Below are positions 9,701-17,474 of a stretch of DNA of 64,000 nt, piece after piece. The stretch comes from JALZKA01 sp963717635 (lineage in GTDB: Bacteria; Actinomycetota; Thermoleophilia; Solirubrobacterales; 70-9), in NCBI GenBank assembly GCA_963717635.1, contig OY970347.1, forward strand, positions 868,001 to 932,000, in the 5' to 3' direction. The notes under the pieces are model-generated. The model did not search any database, was not told the DNA's origin, and worked only from the letters and a program-made list of their open reading frames with translations. Numbering within the stretch: position 1 is the first letter of the stretch; each line of letters opens with the position of its first letter. Both the position numbers and the translations under genes were made by a program.

Positions 9701-10485
9701 CCGAGGCGGGCTCGACCGTGAGGCTCTACGGGACGCCCACTTGCACCGGCACGCCGCTCGCCACCGGCGCCGCCGCCACCTTCAACGGCGCCACCGGGAT
9801 CACCGCCACCGTCCCCGGTGACGCGACCACCAACCTGCGAGCCACCGCCACCGATCCGGCCGGGAACCCCTCAGCCTGCTCGGCCCTCCGGGCCTACACC
9901 GAGGACTCGAGCGCCCCCGCAGCGCCGGCGATCACCGACACCGATCCCGACTCGCCCGCGGACGACACCAGCCCCGAGGTCAAGGGCACGGTTGGCATGG
10001 GCAGCCCCGCCCAGGTGAAGCTCTACAACGACGACTCGACCTGCGCCGACCCCGCCGACGCCACCGGCACCGTCGCCGCTTTCACGGGTGCCGGGATCAC
10101 GGTCGCGGTCGTCGGCGGCCACACCACACAGCTACGAGCCCGCGCCGTCGACCAGGCCGGCAACGCCTCCGCCTGCTCGAGCGCGTTCGCCTACGCGGAG
10201 AGCACGCCCGACACCAGCTCGCCGCAGACGACGATCACCCGCAAGCCCCGGACCAACAAGCGCAAGAAGAAGGCGCTGTTCATGTTCGGGTCGAGCGAGC
10301 TGGGTTCGAGCTTCGCTTGCAAGCTCGACTCCAAGCCCTTCGCGCCCTGCTCGTCGCCGACGAGATACAAGCGGCTCAAGCCCAAGAAGCACCGCTTCCG
10401 GGTGAAGGCCACCGACGCCGCCGGCAACGTCGATGCCACCGCGGCGACCTACCGCTGGAAGGTCAAGCGCAAGCGCAAGCGCTAG
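6796..10485 (+). CDS. Secreted FG-GAP/VCBS and Ig-like repeat protein with basic C-terminal tail
   Basis: 1229 residues starting at GTG 6796. Residues 1-24 form a signal peptide (hydrophobic core AAAVAALAALTVF). Residues about 25-375 hold seven FG-GAP/VCBS repeats, each with a calcium-type loop such as DFNGDGSPDLAV, so a seven-bladed propeller is likely. From about 380 to 1140 two Ig-like module types alternate: one opening ITDTDPDSPANDN and carrying a paired-Cys loop, the other opening DTQI.. with a GDFTF core and CTSPHAT. The last about 85 residues are a related module with many Lys and end KRKRKR. No LPXTG or anchor is seen, so it is probably secreted or wall-bound by charge. Role presumably adhesion or extracellular scaffold. 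The weak ribosome site makes the start slightly uncertain. Confidence 0.85.
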   Translation: MLRSIAAAVAALAALTVFAPGANGGFGTPTNYPAGDQPIDVAVSNFNGDLFPDIAVVDFDSGPTVGSTSTVSVLLGAPGGIFGPRTFFVVGDDPESIAVGEFNGDADPDLAVANGEPNYISDPVGVSVMLGGPGGSFAGTAFLAGADPSEVEIGQFNGDADPDLAVANEDSDNVSVLLGGSGGSFGAPANYPAGDGPSAVAVADFNGDGSPDLAVANAASDNISVLVGSSGGVFAPLGSIASGGDRPLSLAVGDFNGDADPDLAVVNFGDAKVSVLLGGPGASFGAATNLVTSNPASVTVGDVNRDGDPDLAVVNSRGDDAVSLLLGGPGGTFGAATSLAVGSDPAAVAVADTNGDSRLDLAVANFSGDDVSVLRNTIDPPVIAATSPPSPSSDNEPELRGSGAEANSTVKLYRDATCTGILLGSGTAAAFNGATGITAIVPSDQTSNLRATATDVNGNVSACSAASWPYVEDSTAPDTQIITSPPHPSNDPTGDFTFSSTGGGVSFQCRVDANPFAACTSPHATAPLSDASHTFEVRAIDAVGNIDQFPAAHTWTVDTIPVPVPVITDTDPNSPANDNTPEVKGSGAEAGSTVKLYSSRSCSAASLVGTGTAAAFNGPTGITVTVPADLTTNLWVTATDPLGSVSACLVSNPSFPYTEDSTAPATPTISDTDPDSPANHNNPGVKGSGAEANSTVHITSCGGTVYGTGTAAAFNSGAGVTAAVPGDQTTNLFAVATDQAGNNSNCSAAFPYTESSTFTETPSITDTDPDSPSPDPRPNIKGRAPAGSTVTIFASDRCSAAFEVVSGLASEFEDPGLPLRVESNTSSDFTATATIGGNTSGCSRPFTYVEDEDPPDTQILTNPPSLSNDSTGDFTFTSTGGGVSFACRVDAAPFGPFSPCTSPHATAALASGPHTFEVHAIDAAGNVDGIPASYTWTVDTIAPATPAIVATSPASPANDNNPEVRGSGAEAGSTVRLYGTPTCTGTPLATGAAATFNGATGITATVPGDATTNLRATATDPAGNPSACSALRAYTEDSSAPAAPAITDTDPDSPADDTSPEVKGTVGMGSPAQVKLYNDDSTCADPADATGTVAAFTGAGITVAVVGGHTTQLRARAVDQAGNASACSSAFAYAESTPDTSSPQTTITRKPRTNKRKKKALFMFGSSELGSSFACKLDSKPFAPCSSPTRYKRLKPKKHRFRVKATDAAGNVDATAATYRWKVKRKRKR

Positions 10486-11360
10486 CGCGCTTCTATCGTT
10501 TCGGCCGCGCTGACCGGCGCCGGGGTGAGGGCCGCGGCGCTGATCACCAGCGCGAACGCCACCATCCGGGCGATGACCCCGAGCGTGTCCTCGGGCAGCG
10601 GCTCGGCGAACACGAGCGGGCCGGCCGCGATCGTCAGCGCGTTCGCGGCGACGCTGGTCACCGCGATCACCGGCACCGCCTTGCCGACCTGGAGGCTCCG
10701 TGCCGAGACCACGAGGCCGGCAAGCGAGGCGAGCGCGATCAGCGCCGCGAGCGGGTGGATCACGATGTCCACGGCGCTCTCTGAGCCCAGGCCCCCGCTG
10801 AGAGCTTTGATCGCGGTGTCGGAGGCGGCCCAGAACAGGCCCGCCGCCGCGCCGAAGAGCACGCCCTCGCGCACGTTGCCGCTCGCCAGCCAGGCGACCA
10901 CGCAGGCCGCGCTCGACACCGCGACGAGGTAGATCGTGAGCCGGGCAGCTTCGTAGTCGGAGTGAGCCTCGTCGGCCGTATCGCCGATGGTGGCGGCGAG
11001 GAATGCCAAGCCGAGCGCAGCGAGCGCGACGCCGATCCACTCGCGCCGGGTCACCTTGTGGGCGAAGAGCCGGTCCGCGATCACCGTCAGGAGCACCAGG
11101 CCACCCGCGATCGTCGCCTGGACCAGCGAGATCGGCGCCAATGCCAGGGCGCCGACGTGGAACCCCCAGCCCGCCATCGCGACCACGATCCCAAGCGTGT
11201 ACCAGGGGTTCCGGAACAGCGCGAGCGACGTGCGAATCGGCCGGTGCATCTCGACCCGCGGCGAGGCCACGGCGCCACGGTGCTTGTAGAGGAAGCCGAG
11301 GATCGAGGCGAGCGCCGTCGCGAGCGCGAGCAGCAGGCCGATCTGGACCGAGGCGGACAA
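10482..11360 (-). CDS. DMT-superfamily (EamA/NIPA-like) transporter
   Basis: 292-residue polytopic protein with about nine or ten hydrophobic segments arranged as two halves, as in the drug/metabolite transporter superfamily. The first half includes LVQATIAGGLVLLTVIADRLF followed by the short cytosolic KVTRREWIG turn typical of EamA repeats. The second half has GLFWAASDTAIKAL and AVTSVAANALTIAAGPLVFAEPL. Single-pair DMT proteins with this P-I-S-L-V-Q-A motif resemble NIPA-like magnesium or metabolite carriers, but substrate cannot be read from sequence. Stop overlaps that of the convergent repeat-protein gene by 4 bp. Monocistronic apart from the small gene upstream. Confidence 0.8.
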   Translation of the reverse strand: MSASVQIGLLLALATALASILGFLYKHRGAVASPRVEMHRPIRTSLALFRNPWYTLGIVVAMAGWGFHVGALALAPISLVQATIAGGLVLLTVIADRLFAHKVTRREWIGVALAALGLAFLAATIGDTADEAHSDYEAARLTIYLVAVSSAACVVAWLASGNVREGVLFGAAAGLFWAASDTAIKALSGGLGSESAVDIVIHPLAALIALASLAGLVVSARSLQVGKAVPVIAVTSVAANALTIAAGPLVFAEPLPEDTLGVIARMVAFALVISAAALTPAPVSAAETIEAR

Positions 11361-11390
11361 GCCGCTCAGGCTATTGAGGCAGCAACCGGG

Positions 11391-11669
11391 TTAGGCCGAG
11401 ATCGGGTCGATCGGGTCGCCGTTGCCGCCGTCGTCGTCGTCGGGGTCGGGCGCCAGCTCCAGCACCTCGCCGGCGGGCGCGTCGCTGTCGAGCCGGATGG
11501 CGCGGATCGCGTGCTCGTCAGGAAGCTTGACCAGCACCGCGTGGATCAGCGCCTGGATCTCGGCCTCGTCGTGGCCGAAGTCGTCCAACAGGCTCTTCAG
11601 GGCGGTGTGCGTGATCTTGAGCTGCTCGGGCGTCAGCTCGAGGTGATAGCGGAAGGGCCCGTCCTCCAT
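11391..11669 (-). CDS. Hypothetical protein, 92 residues
   Basis: Small acidic protein. Residues 1-60 look like a helical domain (FRYHLELTPEQLKITHTALKSL..DDFGHDEAEIQALIHAVLVKLP), and the C-terminus from about 68 is an Asp/Gly/Pro-rich disordered tail. I recognise no family. It lies 14 bp after the WS/DGAT stop, on the same strand, so the two are likely cotranscribed. It ends 30 bp before the transporter start. The helix-rich core followed by an acidic tail could be an interaction module, which is only a guess. Confidence 0.65.
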   Translation of the reverse strand: MEDGPFRYHLELTPEQLKITHTALKSLLDDFGHDEAEIQALIHAVLVKLPDEHAIRAIRLDSDAPAGEVLELAPDPDDDDGGNGDPIDPISA

Positions 11670-11683
11670 GGGGGAATCGTACG

Positions 11684-13120
11684 CTAGGCCCTGGCCGGCG
11701 AGTGTTCATCGGCCGCCCGGCGGTCGGCGGCTTCGGCCGCCTCGCCCAGGTCGGCGAGCGCCCGCTCGATCCCGTCGGCGATCACGTCGACGTCGTCCAT
11801 CGAGTCGTAGTCGGCCAAAAGACCGAAGTTGATGCCGCCGTTGTAGGACATGATCGCCACGAACAGCGCCTGGTGCGGAGGCAGGAAGCCGACGGGGAAG
11901 ACATCCTCCAGCTCGCGCCCGAGCAGGTAGATCGGGACCTGCGGCCCGGGGACGTTGGTGACGACCATGTTGAACAGGCGCGTCGAGAAGTTGAGGCGGG
12001 CCGCCTGCGCGAGGATCGTCGGCGGCGCGAAGTCGTTGAACCGCGAGATCACCTCGGCGCCCAGCGCCTGCTTGGACTCCTTCAGGTCCGACATCTGTTC
12101 CCTGACCTTGATCAGGCGCTGTTCGGGGTCGTCGATGTAGACGGGCAGCCGGGCGCGCATCACCGTGATCTTGTTCCCGAGCTGCCCCTGTTCGTCCTCG
12201 GCCCGGATCGACACGGGAATCTGCGCTCGGACCTCGAGCCCCTCGGTGCGGATGCCGCGCGCGTGGAGCCATTCGCGCACGCCGCCAGCGACGACGGCGA
12301 GGACCACGTCGTTGACGGTCCCGCCGAGCGCATCCTTGGTGCGCTTGAACTGCGAGAGGTCGCTGCGCACCCAGTGGAAGCGGCGGTGGGAGCCGATCTC
12401 GACGTTCAGCGGCAGCGTCGGCGCCGGGTCGGCGAACGTCCAGGCCACCTCACCAACGGCCTCAGCCAGCTCGCCCGCCTTCGCCAGGGCGCTGCGGGGC
12501 CGCTCGATCGCGCGCTCTACGCGTCGCGCGGCCGCGAGCGGGATCTTGGCCAGGCCCTCCACTCCTTTCGCCGCGAGCTGGGTCGACGACGGGGAGGCGG
12601 AGGGAACCCAATCGTGCTCGGCCTGGACCGGCTCCGGCACAGGCTTCAAATCGAACAACACGGTGGCGATATCGACTCCCGACACGCCGTCCACCAGTGC
12701 GTGGTGGGTCTTCGAGACGATCGCGAAGCGCTTGCGGGTCAGGCCCTGGACCAGCCACATCTCCCACAGCGGCTTCGTCCGGTCGAGCGACTGCGAGAAG
12801 ACCCGGGCGGCGAGGTTGCGCAGCTGCTCCTCCGATCCCGGGGAGGGCAGGGCCGAATGTCGGACGTGGTACTCGAGGTTGAAGGTCGGGTCGTCGATCC
12901 AGAACGGCCGCCCCGTCTCGATCGGCGGGTACGCGAGCTTCTGGCGGAAGCGCGGGACCAGGTGCAGGCGCGACCTGACCTGGTGCAGCAGGTCCTCGTA
13001 CGCCGGTGGCGGCCCTTCGAAGATCATGATCCCGCCGACGTGCATGTGGGCCGACGAGGACTCGTTGGCGAGGAACGAGACGTCGAGCGCGCTGAGTCGA
13101 TCCATGTGACCTTGAGCCAT
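11684..13120 (-). CDS. Wax ester synthase/diacylglycerol acyltransferase (WS/DGAT)
   Basis: 478 residues, the usual length of the bifunctional WS/DGAT family that transfers acyl-CoA to fatty alcohol or diacylglycerol for storage lipid. The catalytic HHxxxDG is present as HHALVDG (His139, His140, Asp144). Also visible: the N-terminal LSALDVSFL signature, PLWEMWLV, the NDVVLAVVAGGVREWL segment and the C-terminal NVPGPQVPIYLLG. Start M1 (13120) or M6 (MDRLSALD, 13105). The second begins exactly where homologues do. Diverges from the M28 peptidase gene with 35 bp between. Suggests neutral-lipid storage, consistent with actinobacteria. Confidence 0.92.
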   Translation of the reverse strand: MAQGHMDRLSALDVSFLANESSSAHMHVGGIMIFEGPPPAYEDLLHQVRSRLHLVPRFRQKLAYPPIETGRPFWIDDPTFNLEYHVRHSALPSPGSEEQLRNLAARVFSQSLDRTKPLWEMWLVQGLTRKRFAIVSKTHHALVDGVSGVDIATVLFDLKPVPEPVQAEHDWVPSASPSSTQLAAKGVEGLAKIPLAAARRVERAIERPRSALAKAGELAEAVGEVAWTFADPAPTLPLNVEIGSHRRFHWVRSDLSQFKRTKDALGGTVNDVVLAVVAGGVREWLHARGIRTEGLEVRAQIPVSIRAEDEQGQLGNKITVMRARLPVYIDDPEQRLIKVREQMSDLKESKQALGAEVISRFNDFAPPTILAQAARLNFSTRLFNMVVTNVPGPQVPIYLLGRELEDVFPVGFLPPHQALFVAIMSYNGGINFGLLADYDSMDDVDVIADGIERALADLGEAAEAADRRAADEHSPARA

Positions 13121-13155
13121 GGTTAGAACCTACTACCGCGGATAGCCTCGCTCGG

Positions 13156-14067
13156 ATGCGAGCCACGATTGCCCTGACAGCGGTCCTCGCCGTGCTCGCG
13201 CCGGGTTGCGGGAGCGACTCTCCCTCCGTGCCCGCGACCGAGCGGTTCAACGCCGAACGGGCGTTTCGCGACCTCGAGGCGCAGGTCGCGATCGGGCCGC
13301 GGCCCTCGGGGTCGCCGGCCGGGAGCGAGGTTGCGGCGCTGATCGCCGCGCGCCTCCGCCGGGCCGGCGCCGAGGACGTTGGCGTCCAGCGCCCCTTGCG
13401 CAACATCGTCGCGACGATTCCGGGTCGGGCGCCGGGCGCCGTGGTGGTCGGGGCACACCATGACACCAAGGACGACGTCGGGACGGGGTTCCAGGGAGCG
13501 AACGACGGCGCCTCGGGCGTCGCCGTCGTGCTCGAACTCGCGCGCGTGCTCGCCGCGAGCGCTCCGCTCCCCGGCCGCACGATCCACCTGGTGCTGTTCG
13601 ACGCCGAGGAGGCCCGCGGCGCTCGCGAGTTCGCGATCGACGGGACCCGCGGCAGTCGTCAGTACGTCGAGTACGCCGGCGCGGGGGGCCTCCGGGGCGC
13701 GCCCGAGCTTGCCGAGATCGACGCGATGGTGCTGTTCGACCTGGTGGGCGACTGCGACCTTCAGCTTCCCCTTGAGGCGAACTCCGACCCCGGTCTCTAC
13801 GGCGATTTCGAGGCCGCGGCCCGCGACGTCTCAGGCTCGGATTCACCCACCCCGTTTGGCGGCGAGGTCACCGGGATCCTCGACGACCACATCCCGTTCC
13901 TTCAGGCGGGGATCCCCGCGGTGGCCGTGATCGACTTCGCATACGGACCCGGCCCCAGGCCCGGCGCCTACTGGCACACGCCCGAGGACACGCTCGACAG
14001 GGTCTGCCTTGAGAGCCTCGACGCGGTCGGCGAGGCAGCGCTGATCGCGCTGCCTCGCCTCGGCTGA
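13156..14067 (+). CDS. M28-family aminopeptidase-like lipoprotein
   Basis: 303 residues. Residues 1-18 form a lipoprotein signal peptide with lipobox LAPGC (Cys18), so it is anchored outside the cytoplasmic membrane. The body is a di-zinc M28 peptidase: AHHDTKDD supplies His102/Asp103, ANDGASG supplies bridging Asp117, FDAEEARG the catalytic and ligand Glu (151/152), and the C-terminal YWHTPEDTL the last His. All key residues are present, so it should be active, either as an aminopeptidase or as a glutaminyl-cyclase-like member (the family includes both). The loop around 180 (DLVGDCDLQLP) is typical. Starts 35 bp from the divergent WS/DGAT gene. Confidence 0.87.
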   Translation: MRATIALTAVLAVLAPGCGSDSPSVPATERFNAERAFRDLEAQVAIGPRPSGSPAGSEVAALIAARLRRAGAEDVGVQRPLRNIVATIPGRAPGAVVVGAHHDTKDDVGTGFQGANDGASGVAVVLELARVLAASAPLPGRTIHLVLFDAEEARGAREFAIDGTRGSRQYVEYAGAGGLRGAPELAEIDAMVLFDLVGDCDLQLPLEANSDPGLYGDFEAAARDVSGSDSPTPFGGEVTGILDDHIPFLQAGIPAVAVIDFAYGPGPRPGAYWHTPEDTLDRVCLESLDAVGEAALIALPRLG

Positions 14068-14074
14068 GGTTCGG

Positions 14075-14722
14075 TCAGGCGGACTTGCGGGACCGTGCCA
14101 GGGCGGTGCCACCGGCGCCAAGCCCGAGGGCACCCACGATCAGGCCGGCGACGGCGAGTCCGTTGCCGCCGCCGTCGTCCACGGGCTCGGTGGCCGCCTC
14201 CTCGGTCTCGCCATCGGTCAGAGTGACCGCGGGCGCCGGCGCCTCGAGGTCATCCTCGCTCTCGCCCTCCGCCGGGATCTCGATCCAGGCCGTCTTACCC
14301 TTCTCGCAGGTCTGGACGACCGGGAAGTCGATCGTCTCATCCACGCCCGCCGGCATCTTCACCTCGATCGTGAACCGGTCGAGGAACCCATCGGGCAGGG
14401 GCTCCTGGGTCTTCCAGACGACCTCGGCCACGCCCTCGGTGATCGTCTCGCCGAACAGCTCGACCTCGTCCTTCGGCCCGGTCTTCGTCGTCAGGTCCCA
14501 GCCCGGGTGCACCTGCGGGGTGGCGGACGGCACCGACTTGGGGATCTGAACTCGCAGCTCCGTGGTTCCGGAGCCGTCGCACCCGTGCGGCACGGCGAAG
14601 TCCAGGAACGCGTAGTCGTCTGCCGGCACCTCGACGGGCGCGACGGACACGTGGGCCGCCGCGGTAGCGGGGAACCCCAGCGTCACGCTCGCGAACACGA
14701 GTGCCACTGTCATCTGGCGCAT
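14075..14722 (-). CDS. YcnI/DUF1775 copper-associated membrane protein
   Basis: Periplasm-facing copper chaperone of the YcnI family, 215 residues from ATG 14722 (an upstream ATG at 14749 would put a charged run before the signal peptide). Signal peptide about residues 1-24, cleaved before HVSVAPVEV, leaving an N-terminal His as the copper ligand. The domain carries HGCDGSGT, HPGWDL (the Trp brace) and VVWK. The C-terminus has a Glu-rich linker then a membrane helix (LAVAGLIVGALGLGAGGTAL) and RSRKSA. Last gene of the copper operon, starting 23 bp after the CopCD stop, or overlapping it by 4 bp if the upstream ATG is used. Confidence 0.9.
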   Translation of the reverse strand: MRQMTVALVFASVTLGFPATAAAHVSVAPVEVPADDYAFLDFAVPHGCDGSGTTELRVQIPKSVPSATPQVHPGWDLTTKTGPKDEVELFGETITEGVAEVVWKTQEPLPDGFLDRFTIEVKMPAGVDETIDFPVVQTCEKGKTAWIEIPAEGESEDDLEAPAPAVTLTDGETEEAATEPVDDGGGNGLAVAGLIVGALGLGAGGTALARSRKSA

Positions 14723-14745
14723 CTGCTTCTCCTTCTGTTGTGTTG

Positions 14746-16467
14746 TCATTCGATCTCGATGTCAAAGGTGGTTCGTGGGGCCTCGAAACGAGACAGGCGG
14801 CCCGAGAGCTCGAGTCTCCACTCGCCGGCGATGCCCAGTGCGGCGTCGGGCGCCGTGTAGTGGCCGGGGCCGGACTTCTGGAGCTCGATCTCGATCGGGC
14901 CGACGTCCTCATCCGGCAGTACGGCGTCGAGCTCGACGGCGCGCAGGTCGTCGTATTGCGAGCCGTCGGCCGCGTCGAACAGGTAGACGTGGACCTCGTT
15001 GCTGCCGGCCAGGGCGGGGTCGACGGTCAGATCCACCCGCGCTGGGCCGAGCTCCGCGGTGGCGCTCTGCGGGCCTTCGGAGAGCGCCGACGGAGGGGTC
15101 TGGCCGACGAGGACCGCCGTTGCCGCCAGCGCTGCGGCGAACAGCGCGACCTCGGCGGTCAGTGCCCGCCGCGTGAGACGCCCGGCCGCGCCCGGAGGAG
15201 CACCGGCGCCGGCCGCCGCGCCCAGGCCGGGGAGCAGGCGGCGCCGTTGCAGAGCGCCGATCGCGGCAAGCGCAGCTACCAGGCCGATCTTGACCGCCAG
15301 CGCGCGGCCGAAGCCGGTGTTCCAGAGATCCGATACGCCTTCGAGGTGGACGATCGTCTGCGCGATCCCGCTGGCGACCAGCGCGAGGACGGCGATCAGC
15401 GCGATGCCGGAGAACCGAGTGAGGGTTCCGGCGAGAAGCCGGGTCCGCTCGGCGCCTTCCAGCGGCGCTGTCGCGGCGCGAACGCACACCAGCGTCGCCG
15501 CGATGCCGCCGACCCAAACCGACATCGCCGCTACGTGCAGGACGTTCGCGGGGATCAGCACCCCAGTGGGCGACTGGGTACTCGGGTGGCCGGCCAGCGC
15601 GGGGGCAACGAGCAGGAACGCCGCGGGCACGGCGAGAGCCGCGATCCGCACCCGGGTCAATTGCAAGGGGCGGGCGGCGAGGACCGCCAACGCGAGCACC
15701 AGCCAGGCCACCCCCCGCAGGCTCCAGACGGTGCCGAACCTGGTCTCCAAGACCTCGCCGACCACGTCGGGGTCGAGCGCGTCCCAGAACGACGTGCCGG
15801 CCGCGGTCGCGCCCTGCAGGGCGATGCCTGCCGCGCCCGCCGCGAGTCCGACCAACGCGGCGCCCAGCAACACGCCGCTGAGGCTGCGGTTGAATGCGTC
15901 CTCGGCCGCAGCCCAGGAGCCGCTGCGGACGGCAGGGCCGAAGGCCAGGAGAGCGAGGGCGAGGGCCCCGATCGCCAGGGCTGTCGCCGCGTAGGTCAGG
16001 AACCGCATCACGCCTGCCACCGCACCGGTGACTGGACCGGCATACGAGCCCCCGAGCAGATCGGAGACGCTGGACGCCGGCGCCGCCCCGGCGTCGCCGA
16101 CGCTGAACACGAAGCCGCCCGAAATCGGGTGGGCATCGGCCGAGATCACGCGATAGGTCGCGGTGTAGGTGCCGTCTCCCAGGTCAGCCGGCAGGGCGAC
16201 GCCGATCGCGGCGGAATCGTCTCCCGGCCGGATTGCGCCGCCGTCGGAAACCTGGTTTCCGGAGGAGTCGTAGACCCGGACCGCGCCGAAGCTGGCCTCG
16301 ACCGGCTCGTTGAAGTACAGCTCGACGGCCTCCGGCGCTTGAGCGAGATCGGCGCCCCGCTCGGGCACCGTTCGCTCCACCACCGCGTGCGCTGCGGCGG
16401 CGGCGGGCAGCGTGAGCGCCAACACGACCGCGACCACCGCTCCGGCGATGATGCGCGCCGCGGTCAC
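14746..16467 (-). CDS. CopC-CopD fusion, copper resistance/uptake protein (YcnJ-like)
   Basis: 573 residues. Signal peptide 1-26, then a CopC beta-sandwich starting at His27 (AHAVVERTVP) with second ligand His113 in ISADAHPISGGF. A linker with Ser/Gly leads to a CopD domain from about 145 with eight or so membrane helices. LAGHPSTQSPTG and NVLHVAAMSVWVGGI hold conserved His residues of CopD. After the last helix a further extracellular segment (about 480-570) adds a beta domain similar to the YtkA/FixH type (TVDPALAGSNEVHVYLFDAADG). Together with YcnI it moves copper across the membrane. Overlaps the upstream gene by 4 bp (ATGA). Confidence 0.9.
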   Translation of the reverse strand: MTAARIIAGAVVAVVLALTLPAAAAAHAVVERTVPERGADLAQAPEAVELYFNEPVEASFGAVRVYDSSGNQVSDGGAIRPGDDSAAIGVALPADLGDGTYTATYRVISADAHPISGGFVFSVGDAGAAPASSVSDLLGGSYAGPVTGAVAGVMRFLTYAATALAIGALALALLAFGPAVRSGSWAAAEDAFNRSLSGVLLGAALVGLAAGAAGIALQGATAAGTSFWDALDPDVVGEVLETRFGTVWSLRGVAWLVLALAVLAARPLQLTRVRIAALAVPAAFLLVAPALAGHPSTQSPTGVLIPANVLHVAAMSVWVGGIAATLVCVRAATAPLEGAERTRLLAGTLTRFSGIALIAVLALVASGIAQTIVHLEGVSDLWNTGFGRALAVKIGLVAALAAIGALQRRRLLPGLGAAAGAGAPPGAAGRLTRRALTAEVALFAAALAATAVLVGQTPPSALSEGPQSATAELGPARVDLTVDPALAGSNEVHVYLFDAADGSQYDDLRAVELDAVLPDEDVGPIEIELQKSGPGHYTAPDAALGIAGEWRLELSGRLSRFEAPRTTFDIEIE

Positions 16468-17126
16468 CAGCCTCCGCTGTCGTCCGCTGGGCGCGCGGTG
16501 CCACCGCGCCGGCGCCGGATCGCGATCACGCCGCCGGCAAGGAGGGCGGCGATTCCCAACCCGATGAACGGAGCGATCGGGAAGCCCGCGTCCTCGCCGA
16601 CCCAGGTGAGTGTGCCGGTGATCTCCCCTGGCTCGCCGTTCACCTCGATCGGGATCGAGTAGTCGAAGACCTCGGTCTCGGCGGACTCGTCCGTGACCTG
16701 CGGCGGCAGGGAGGTCGACATCCAGTGCGCGCGGTGGTCGTGCCAGGTGAGCGTCGCCGAGCCGTCGACCCGTTCCCAGTCCGGCGGGTCGGACGGTTCG
16801 ACCCCGGGCGGCACCTCGGCGTTGGCGAAGCGGTCGCCGTTCAGGTAGTACGCGGTCGAGTTGCGGTTCACCTCGACCGTGCCGTCGGCGCTGATTCGCG
16901 CCCAGGGCTCGTTCTCATAGCCCTCGATCACGATGTTCCTGCCCGACCCGTTCGTCAGGCGCAGGCTGTCGTCGAAGTTGAGGACCTCGACGTCCAGCCC
17001 GTTCGTGGTGGGCCGGATCGCATTGATCTCGGATCTGTAGTTGGGATTCCCCTCGTGGGCGAGCGCCGGTCGCGCGCTCACGAGCAGAAGCGCCGCCGAA
17101 GCGGCAAGCACGCGCGTGGCGCGCAT
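16464..17126 (-). CDS. His-rich membrane-anchored extracellular protein of the copper operon
   Basis: 220 residues. Signal peptide about 1-23, then AHEGNPNYRSEI, so the mature protein begins Ala/His-Glu, a possible amino-terminal copper site. The centre has TWHDHRAHWMS, three His in eight residues. A membrane helix near 185-205 (IAPFIGLGIAALLAGGVIAI) and an RRRRGG stop-transfer end it. No named domain is recognised, but similar proteins accompany CopC/CopD in actinobacteria. The ATGA coupling to CopCD supports a copper-binding or delivery role, by inference from context and His content. Confidence 0.75.
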   Translation of the reverse strand: MRATRVLAASAALLLVSARPALAHEGNPNYRSEINAIRPTTNGLDVEVLNFDDSLRLTNGSGRNIVIEGYENEPWARISADGTVEVNRNSTAYYLNGDRFANAEVPPGVEPSDPPDWERVDGSATLTWHDHRAHWMSTSLPPQVTDESAETEVFDYSIPIEVNGEPGEITGTLTWVGEDAGFPIAPFIGLGIAALLAGGVIAIRRRRGGTARPADDSGGW

Positions 17127-17187
17127 CGCTGTCTCCTTCTCGTCGCTGGTCGGGCCTCCGGCCCGCCAGGGGCGAGTCGGAGGGCGG

Positions 17188-17436
17188 CTAGGCGGTCAGG
17201 AGGAAGGGGGGAGGCCGGGTCGCGAGCGAGCGTGCCAGAAGCTCGCCGGTTCGCACAGCGGCGAACGGAGTCCGGCGGCGCGGTGCGAGCGCCCGTGGTG
17301 CCCGCCTGCTGCGGCGCGTCCGATCCGCAACGGCTCGTGCGATCGCCCGCTCGCCCGGATAGCGCCCGAGAAAGAGCGTCGCGAACAGGAGCAGCGCCGG
17401 GATCAGCGCCAGCAGGAGTTCAGCCGCGAACGACAT
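17188..17436 (-). CDS. Small membrane protein heading the copper operon, 82 residues
   Basis: Starts best at ATG 17436 (MSFAAELLLALIPALLLFAT), with a single membrane helix then LGRYPGERAI and a strongly basic Arg-rich tail rich in RTRRSRRAPRA. The frame is open to 17460, but the second Met begins the hydrophobic helix directly. About 60 bp before the His-rich protein and on the same strand, so it is likely the first gene of the copper operon. I recognise no domain. Such small helix-plus-basic-tail proteins often sit beside CopCD genes, so a membrane adaptor is conceivable. Confidence 0.55.
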   Translation of the reverse strand: MSFAAELLLALIPALLLFATLFLGRYPGERAIARAVADRTRRSRRAPRALAPRRRTPFAAVRTGELLARSLATRPPPFLLTA

Positions 17437-17474
17437 CGCGGGAACACTAGCCCACTCCAAGTACCCTTGAGGCG

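Noticed and set aside
6796..10485. Regularly spaced DNA repeats that could suggest a CRISPR-like or satellite array
   Set aside because: They are codon-level repeats of protein modules in an open frame, not identical spaced repeats.
13128..13143. ACCTACT followed by GGATAG near the WS/DGAT-M28 divergent region
   Set aside because: Looks like the suf operator candidate but spacing is 5, not 9, and the last part differs; treated as chance.
14701..16662. 653-codon plus-strand frame opposite CopCD
   Set aside because: Arg/Gly/Gln-rich shadow of the copper operon; the minus-strand genes have clear signal peptides, helices and ligands.
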